From: DAOMFB01 sp963721385
GTDB lineage: Bacteria; Acidobacteriota; Thermoanaerobaculia; UBA5066
Assembly: GCA_963721385.1 (NCBI GenBank)
Contig: CAVRJB010000019.1
Location: forward strand, 868,001 to 932,000
DNA length: 64,000 nucleotides
Direction: 5' to 3'
Shown here: positions 58,160 to 64,000 of the stretch, one piece after another
Layout: each line of letters starts with the position of its first letter
How positions within the stretch are numbered: position 1 is the stretch's first letter
Notes under the pieces: model-generated
What the model was told of the DNA's origin: nothing
Databases searched by the model: none
The model's input: the letters and a program-made list of their open reading frames with translations, nothing else
Program-made: the position numbers and the translations under genes

Positions 58160-59040
58160 GCGTCCTCGCTCCGGAGGACGAAGACGTCTTCCAGCGACGG
58201 CGGGATGCGGCGAATGTCCCCGCCCGGGACGAGGCCCTCGAGGGCCCTCGTGATCTCACGTTCGAAGACCTCTTCCGTCTTCTCTTTCCCGCGGGCGTGA
58301 AGGCGGGTTCCGAAGAGCGAGACGTCGTCCACGATCGGGAGCTTCGCGAGGAGCGCTCGGGCGGCGAGGCGGTCGCCGGTCCGGATCTCCACGAGGGGGC
58401 GGGGGTAGAGGGCCAGGATCTCGTCGCGCGTCCCGACCGCCGCGAGACGCCCCCGGTCGAGGAAGCCGATCCGCGTCGCGTACTCGGCCTCGTCCATGTA
58501 GGGCGTCGAGACGAGGATCGTCAGCCCCTCCGCGTGGAGCTGGTTCAGGAGGAGCCAGAACTCGCGCCGCGAAACGGGGTCGACGCCGGTCGTCGGCTCG
58601 TCGAGGAGGAGGAGGTCGGGCCGCGTCAGGAGCGCCGCGACGAGCGAGAGCTTCTGCTTCATCCCGCCCGAGAGCGCGCCCGCGAGGCGGCGGCCGACGC
58701 CCGAGAGCCCCACCCTCGAAAGAAGGGCGGCCGCGCGCTCGCGCGCCTCGCCGTCCGGGATCGCGTACATCCTCGACCGGAGGAGGAGGTTCTCGTCGAC
58801 GGAGAGGTCCTCGTAGAGCGAGAAGCGCTGCGGCACCATGCCGAGCGTCCCGCCCTTCTCGACTTCGACCGTGCCGCTCGTCGGCGCGAGGAGGCCGGCG
58901 ACGCAGCGGAAGAACGTCGTCTTTCCAGCGCCGTCGGGGCCGATCAGGGCGAAGAGCTCCCCGCTCGCGACGGAGAGGTCGACGCCGCCGAGCGCCTTCA
59001 CGGCGCCGAAGCGCCGCGTGAGGGCCTTCGCCTCGATCAT
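58156..59040 (-). CDS. ABC transporter ATPase, N-half equivalent of YbhF
   Basis: 294 residues with Walker A IGPDGAGKTTFFRCVAG, Q-loop LGMVPQRFSLYEDLSVDENL, canonical signature LSGGMKQKLSLVAALL, Walker B LLLLDEPTTGVDPVSRR and the C-terminal PPSLEDVFVL motif. In E. coli YbhF both halves are one polypeptide; here they are separate genes. ATG 59040 overlaps the stop of the MFP gene (ATGA). Confidence 0.92.
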   Translation of the reverse strand: MIEAKALTRRFGAVKALGGVDLSVASGELFALIGPDGAGKTTFFRCVAGLLAPTSGTVEVEKGGTLGMVPQRFSLYEDLSVDENLLLRSRMYAIPDGEARERAAALLSRVGLSGVGRRLAGALSGGMKQKLSLVAALLTRPDLLLLDEPTTGVDPVSRREFWLLLNQLHAEGLTILVSTPYMDEAEYATRIGFLDRGRLAAVGTRDEILALYPRPLVEIRTGDRLAARALLAKLPIVDDVSLFGTRLHARGKEKTEEVFEREITRALEGLVPGGDIRRIPPSLEDVFVLRSEDA

Positions 59041-60014
59041 TTTGCCGGGAGCGCGGCCGTCACGGCGACCTCGGCGGGCTGTCCCGGCACCAGAGGCTCG
59101 CTCCATCCGCCGTCGAGGTCCACCTTCGCCGCGTAGACGAGGTTCACGCGCTCGCGGCGCGTCTCCACGGGCTTCGGCGTGAACTCGGCGTCGGGGGAGA
59201 TCTCGGTGACGCGGCCGGGAAAGCGCCGGCCGGGGAACGCGTCGACCGTCACCTCGGCGGGCTGCCCCGGCTTCACGCGGCCGAGCTGCGTCTCGGGGAC
59301 GAAGGTCCGGACGTAGAGGCGGTTCGCGAAGGCCATTGTCAGCGCGGGCGACCCGGGGCCGAGCAGGAGCCCCGGCTCGGCCATCCGGTGGAGGACGACG
59401 CCGTCGGCCGGCGCGCGGATCTCGCTCTCCTTCGCGACCGACTCGGATTGCTTGAGGACGCTCTTCGCCCGGTCGACGTCGAACCGCGCCTGCTCGGTCT
59501 GGTACTTCCGGAAGCCCTCGTGGAGGAGTTTCAGTTTTTCCTCGCTCATCCTGAGGTTGGCCTGCGCGCGTTCCAGAGTGGTGCGCGCCACGTCGACGTC
59601 GCGAGGAGTTCCGACTTTCTTCGAAAGAAGGACCTGCTGGCGCTCGAGCTCCGGCTTCGCGAGTTCGACCGCGGCTTTTCGATCGGCGACTTCCTGCTCG
59701 GCGGCTCGAAGCTCGGCGTCCCGGCTTCCGACCTTCAGGTCCTCGAAGCGTGCCGTCGCGGACTGCACGCCCTGCCTGTCGCGCTCGACGGCGATCGCGG
59801 TCTCGCCGAGGTCGAGCTTCACCAGCACGTCGCCGGCCTTCACCCGGTCCCCCTCGCGGACGAGGACCTCGACGACGCGTCCTGCCACCTTCGGCGCGAG
59901 GTCGACCAGCGGCGCCTCGAGGCGGCCGTTCAGCCGGACGACGTTCGGGTCGTCCTTCCGGCCGCACGCCGCGGTGAGGAGAGCGAGGGCGAGCAGGAGG
60001 GCGAGGCGTCTCAT
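59037..60014 (-). CDS. HlyD/YbhG-type membrane fusion lipoprotein
   Basis: 325 residues. A lipobox (LLTAACGRK) marks Cys17 as the lipidated residue. Next come the biotinyl-like half motif (LAPKVAGRVVEVLVREGDRVKAGDVLVKLD), a ~100-residue coiled-coil hairpin with many Glu/Lys/Gln, and the second lipoyl half (SEIRAPADGVVLHRMAEPG) plus beta-barrel. It bridges the ABC permeases (or the RND pump) to an outer-membrane channel. ATG 60014 starts 4 nt after the RND stop. Confidence 0.9.
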   Translation of the reverse strand: MRRLALLLALALLTAACGRKDDPNVVRLNGRLEAPLVDLAPKVAGRVVEVLVREGDRVKAGDVLVKLDLGETAIAVERDRQGVQSATARFEDLKVGSRDAELRAAEQEVADRKAAVELAKPELERQQVLLSKKVGTPRDVDVARTTLERAQANLRMSEEKLKLLHEGFRKYQTEQARFDVDRAKSVLKQSESVAKESEIRAPADGVVLHRMAEPGLLLGPGSPALTMAFANRLYVRTFVPETQLGRVKPGQPAEVTVDAFPGRRFPGRVTEISPDAEFTPKPVETRRERVNLVYAAKVDLDGGWSEPLVPGQPAEVAVTAALPAK

Positions 60015-60018
60015 CGCG

Positions 60019-63000
60019 TCAGGCCTGCGGTTTCACGAAGAGGCCGGAGACGCTGACCTCGCGCGCGGGCGTTGCAGGAGCCGGCCGCCGCCGGAAGAGC
60101 CGGGCGAGGGCCTGCTGGACGTCGTCGAAAAGGGAGTAGGCGACGGGCGTCGCGAGGAGCGTCAGGAGGAGCGCGAGCGTCTGTCCACCCGCGATGACCG
60201 AGCCGATGGCGCGGTTCGTCCCGGCGCCGGGGCCCGAGGAGACGACGAGGGGAAGCATGCCGGCGACGAAGGCCATCGTCGTCATCAGGATGGGGCGAAG
60301 CCGCTCTCGGCTCGCCTCGACGACCGCCTCGTCGCGGTCCATGCCGCGCTCGCGGAGCTGGTTCGCGAACTCCACCTGCAGAATGCCGTTCTTCTTCACG
60401 ACCCCGAAGAGGACCAGGATGCCGAGCGACGTGAAGATGTTGACCGACTGCCCGAAGACGAGAATCGCGAGGAGGGCGAACGGGACGGTCAGCGGCAGCG
60501 CCACGAGGATCGTGATCGGGTGGAGCCAGCTCTCGAACTGCGCGGCGAGGATCAGGTACATGAAGATGAACGAGAGGCCGAACGCGAGAAGGAAGTTCTG
60601 CGCGGCGCGCCCTTGCTCCTTCGACCGCCCGATGAACCGGGTCGTGTAGGCCGGGTCGAGGTTCATCGCCTTCGTCTCCTTGACCAGGAGGTCGATCGCA
60701 TTCTGCGACGAATAGCCCGGGAGCATGTTGGCGAAGATCGTGACTTGCCGCCGCCGGTTCAGCCGGTTGATCTCGGAGGGGCCGGTGCCGGGCCGGGCCG
60801 TGGTGACGTCGTCGAGCGGGACTCCCCCGAGACGGACCGAGGGGACGTTGAACCTTCGGAGCGTCGACCGGTCGGTCCGGTCCTCGGGCCGCGCCTGGAG
60901 CCAGACGTCGTACTGCTCTCCGCCGTCGTCGAAGGCGCTCGCCTTCTCGCCGCCGACGAGGATCCGCAGCGTATCGGCCACGTCGGACACGGAGACGCCG
61001 AGGTCGGACGCCTTCGAGCGCGCCACGGTGACGCCGATCTCGGGCTTGCCGAAGATGAGGGACGAATCGACGTCGACGATGCCGGGCACCTTCTCGAGCT
61101 TCTTCTGCAGCGCGTCCGAGATCTCGGCGAGGCGCTTCAGGTCCGGCCCGTTGATGACGAACATGATCTCCGTGTTCTTGACGCCGCCCGAGAACGCGTT
61201 CACGTAGCTGACGTCCGTCCGGAGCTTCTGGTCCGCGTACCTCGGCAGCACGTCCTTCCGGACGAGGTTCATGACGGTCGTCTGGCTTTCCTTCCGCTTC
61301 TTCACGCCCGCGAGCTTCACGTAGACGCTCCCGACGTTCGCCGTCCGTTTGGCGTCGCCGGCGACGGTCGTCAGCGTCGACACGACGCCGGGGAGCTCCT
61401 GGATGTCCCGGGCGATCCGGGTGCCGAGGAGGCCGGTCGCCTCGAGGGAGGTCCCCTCGGGGGCGCGGAAGTTCACCTCGAACTGCGACTCGTCGTCGTA
61501 GGGGAGGAAGTTCTTCGGCACCTTCATGAAGAGCGGAACGACCGAGACGAGGGCGAGAGCACAGATCAGGACGATCGCCCAGCGGTGCGCCATCGACCAC
61601 CGGAGCATCGCGATGTAGGCGCGGTCGACGAAACGGTAGAAGCCGCGGTCCTTCGAGCCCCCCCCGTCCGCCTTCTTCGGGTCGCGCTTCAGAAGACGTG
61701 CCGAGAGCATCGGCGTCAGGGAGAACGAGACGAGGAGCGAGACGAGGATGGCAAACGCCATCGTGAGCCCGAAGGAGTTCATGAACCGGCCGACGATTCC
61801 TCCCATGAAGGCGACGGGGAGGAAGACCGCGACCAGCGAGAGCGTCGTCGCGAGGACCGCCAGCCCGATCTCCTTCGTCGCGTCGATGGCGGCCTGGAAC
61901 GGCGCGACCTTCTTCTCCTCGATGAACCGGAAGATGTTCTCGAGGACGACGATGGCGTCGTCGATGACGATGCCGACGGCGAGGGTCAGCGCGAGGAGCG
62001 TCAGGACGTTCAGCGTGAAGCCCATCGCATACATGAGCGCGTAGGTCGCCACGATCGAGGTCGGGATCGCGACGGCCGCGATGAGCGTCGACCGGAGGTT
62101 CCCGAGGAAGAGGAGGACCACGAGAGCGGCGAGGAACCCGCCCAGGAGGAGGTGCTCCTGGACCGTGTGGACGGCCGCGATGATGAACTGCGACTGGTCG
62201 CGGACGATCTCGAAGGAATAGCCGGCCGGGAGCTGCGGGGCGAGCTCGGCGAGGCGCGCCTTGACGCGGTCGACGACCTCGATCGTGTTCGTCCCGGACT
62301 GCTTCCGGACGGAGAGGACGACCGTCGGGACGCCGTCCTTTGCGGCGACGGTCTTCGCGTCCTCGACGCCGTCCTCGATGGCGGCCACGTCGCCGATCCG
62401 GATCGGCAGGCCGTTCTTCTCGGTGATGACGACCGATTCCAGCTCCTTCGGGTCGGACGACCCGCCCGTAGACACGGACGGTGGCCTCGATCGCCCCGGA
62501 CTTGAGCGTCCCGCCGGGGATCTTGACGTTTTCTCTCTGGAGCGTGCGGCGGACGTCGACGGCCGAGAGGCCGTACGCCTTCAGCCGCTCGGCGTCGAGG
62601 AGGACGTTGATCCGGCGCGAGCGGCCGCCGAGGATCGTGACCTGCCCGACGCCGTCGATCGACTCGATCTGCCGGCGGAAGACCTTGTCGGCGAACTCGG
62701 TCGTCTCGCGGAGCGACCGCTTCCCGGTGAGGGCGACGCTCAGAATCGGCGTCGCGTCCGGGTCGAGCTTCTCGACGATCGGCGGGTCGATCCCCTTCGG
62801 CAGGTCGCCGAGGACGCGGCTCACCTTGTCCCGGACCTCCTGCGCGGCGACGTCGACGTTCTTCTCGAGGATGAACGTCACGAGGATCTGCGAGATCCCC
62901 TCGGCGGAGGTCGACTGGAGCTCGTCGATGCCCGCGATCGTGTTGACCGATTCCTCGATCTTGTCGGTGATCTCGGTCTCCACCTCCTCGGGCGCGGCGC

Positions 63001-63160
63001 CGTCGAGGCGGGTCAGGACGCTGATCGTGGGGAAGTCGACCTTGGGGTAGCGGTCGGTGCCGAGGCGGCTGTAGCCGACGCCGCCGACGACGATGAGCGC
63101 CAGGATGAGGACCGAGGCGAAGACGGGCCGGCGGACGCAGAGACGGGCGAGGGCCTGCAT
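60019..63160 (-). CDS. RND-family efflux pump (HAE1/AcrB-like), one frameshift
   Basis: About 1046 residues. The N-terminus (LCVRRPVFASVLILALIVVGGVG) and first periplasmic domain (YPKVDFPTISVLTRLDGAAPEEVE) are typical. The frame slips at about 62455-62470 (VRVYGR to SDPKELESVVITEK; one extra base), then continues through LNVLTLLALTLAVGIVIDDAIVVLENIFR (TM4 with the proton-relay Asp pair), the second half and FGVVKKNGILQVEFAN. Proton-driven exporter of drugs, metals or lipids with the partial MFP upstream. ATG 63160. Confidence 0.92.
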
Positions 63161-63182
63161 GGCGATTCCTTTCCCCGCTCCG

Positions 63183-64000
63183 TCAGCGGGCCACGGCGAG
63201 GCCGTCGGTCAGGCGACGGTCCGGGGAGACGACGACGCGCTCGCCGGCGGAGAGACCCGAACGGACCTCCACGAGGTCGCCGCGAGGCTCGCCGAGGGAG
63301 ACGAGGCGTTCGGAGACGCGGTCGGGGCCGAGGACGAAGGCGCGCGAGACGCCCGCCTCGGTCACGACGGCCGACCTCGGCGCGAGGAGTGTCGGCACCG
63401 TGGTCGGCAATTCGATTTCGGCCGTCACGAAGAGTCCGGGCTTCAGGAGCCGGCCCGGGTTCGGGACGAGCGCCTCGACGACGAGCGTCCGGGCCTCGGA
63501 GCGGAGCGACGGGCCGATGTAGGCGATCCGCCCCTCGAACGGACGGTCCGGAAACGTCTGGACCGAGAGCCGGACGATCTGGCCCACCTTGACCGCACCG
63601 ACCGCGGACTCGGGGATCGAAAGCTCGGCGCGGAGCGGCTCGACCTTCACGAGCCCCGCGACCGGCTGGCCGCGCTTGACGAACGCTCCCTCCGAGATCT
63701 TCTTTTCCGTCACGAGGCCGGCGAAGGGCGCGCGGATGACGCAGTCCTGGAAGGCTTTCTCCGCGAGAGTCAGCGACGCCTGCGCGAGGTCGAGGTCGAT
63801 CCCCTTCCGCTGGTCCTCCGCCTTCGCGACGACCTGCTTCTGGCGGAGCTCGGCGTAGCGGGCCACCTCGGCCTTCGCCCAGGCGAGGTTCGCCTTCGCC
63901 TGCTCGAGCGTGGCTCTTGCCTCACGGTCGTCGAGCTCGGCGAGGACGGCGCCCTTGTCGACGAACGAGCCCCTCTCGACGAGGACGCGGGCGACACGGC
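63183..64000 (-). CDS. RND membrane fusion protein (partial, runs off the right edge)
   Basis: C-terminal ~272 residues of an HlyD/MdtA-type periplasmic adaptor. The frame runs through the window edge with the first lipoyl half (VERGSFVDKGAVLAELDD) and the helical hairpin (ATLEQAKANLAWAKAEVARY). The second lipoyl half (VIRAPFAGLVTEKKISEGAFV) and beta-barrel (SVQTFPDRPFEGRIAYIGP) follow. It ends 22 bp before the RND start, so it is the first known gene of this operon; the true start lies outside. Confidence 0.9.
   Translation of the reverse strand, partial: RVARVLVERGSFVDKGAVLAELDDREARATLEQAKANLAWAKAEVARYAELRQKQVVAKAEDQRKGIDLDLAQASLTLAEKAFQDCVIRAPFAGLVTEKKISEGAFVKRGQPVAGLVKVEPLRAELSIPESAVGAVKVGQIVRLSVQTFPDRPFEGRIAYIGPSLRSEARTLVVEALVPNPGRLLKPGLFVTAEIELPTTVPTLLAPRSAVVTEAGVSRAFVLGPDRVSERLVSLGEPRGDLVEVRSGLSAGERVVVSPDRRLTDGLAVAR

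Overview
The window is a 64 kb piece of a high-GC bacterial chromosome. Its gene content suggests an Acidobacteriota-like organism: Ser/Thr protein kinases with large C-terminal sensor or propeller regions, a BNR/VPS10-type secreted propeller protein, a DUF255 thioredoxin-fold protein, a lipocalin-like exported protein, and paired RND/ABC exporters. This assignment is inferred from architecture only. No rRNA, tRNA, CRISPR array or transposase gene was recognised. Many genes carry single-base frameshifts, mostly in short C/G runs, so several apparently broken genes may be sequencing artefacts.

Layout. 1-4.0 kb (minus): the N-terminal part of a TolC-type efflux gene preceded by an 18-bp palindrome, then an acyltransferase and the run FAH hydrolase, DinB, DUF1801. 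4.1-16.1 kb (plus): a secreted BNR-propeller protein, a ~1885-residue fusion of kinase, AAA ATPase, helical region and two tandem solute-binding domains, a small two-TM protein, and a DUF255 protein. 16.1-16.8 kb (minus): a nitrilase-family amidase. 16.9-28.7 kb (plus): the branched-chain amino acid cluster leuC-leuD, then ilvD-ilvB-ilvN-ilvC-leuA-leuB-ilvE-ilvA. Between leuD and ilvD lies a textbook attenuator with promoter, Leu/Val/Ile-rich leader peptide, antiterminator and terminator. 28.7-32.1 kb: a methyltransferase and a kinase-propeller gene whose 3' half is heavily frameshifted. 32.1-36.3 kb (minus): a thioesterase, a small membrane protein and the fadBA beta-oxidation pair.

36.4-43.8 kb (plus): a lipocalin/PepSY-like exported protein, a Rieske oxygenase, an APC permease and a four-gene corrinoid methyltransfer cluster (corrinoid protein, homocysteine methyltransferase, MetH-activation-like protein, MttB-family methyltransferase). 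This resembles a methionine synthase split into modules and fed by a quaternary amine. 44.1-54.0 kb: a large RHS/YD-repeat gene interrupted by a 1.7 kb Thr/Pro minisatellite. It ends in a toxin tip with an HExxH motif and is followed by a secreted protein whose mature N-terminus and cysteine spacing match TIMP metalloprotease inhibitors. A second, orphan RHS tip with its own candidate membrane immunity gene follows, and a 160-bp repeat ends each unit.

54.2-54.9 kb (minus): a VapBC-type toxin-antitoxin pair with an upstream inverted repeat. 55-64 kb (minus): a compact exporter operon in transcription order MFP (partial), RND pump, lipoprotein MFP, two ABC ATPases and two ABC-2 permeases, with most genes overlapping by 4 nt.
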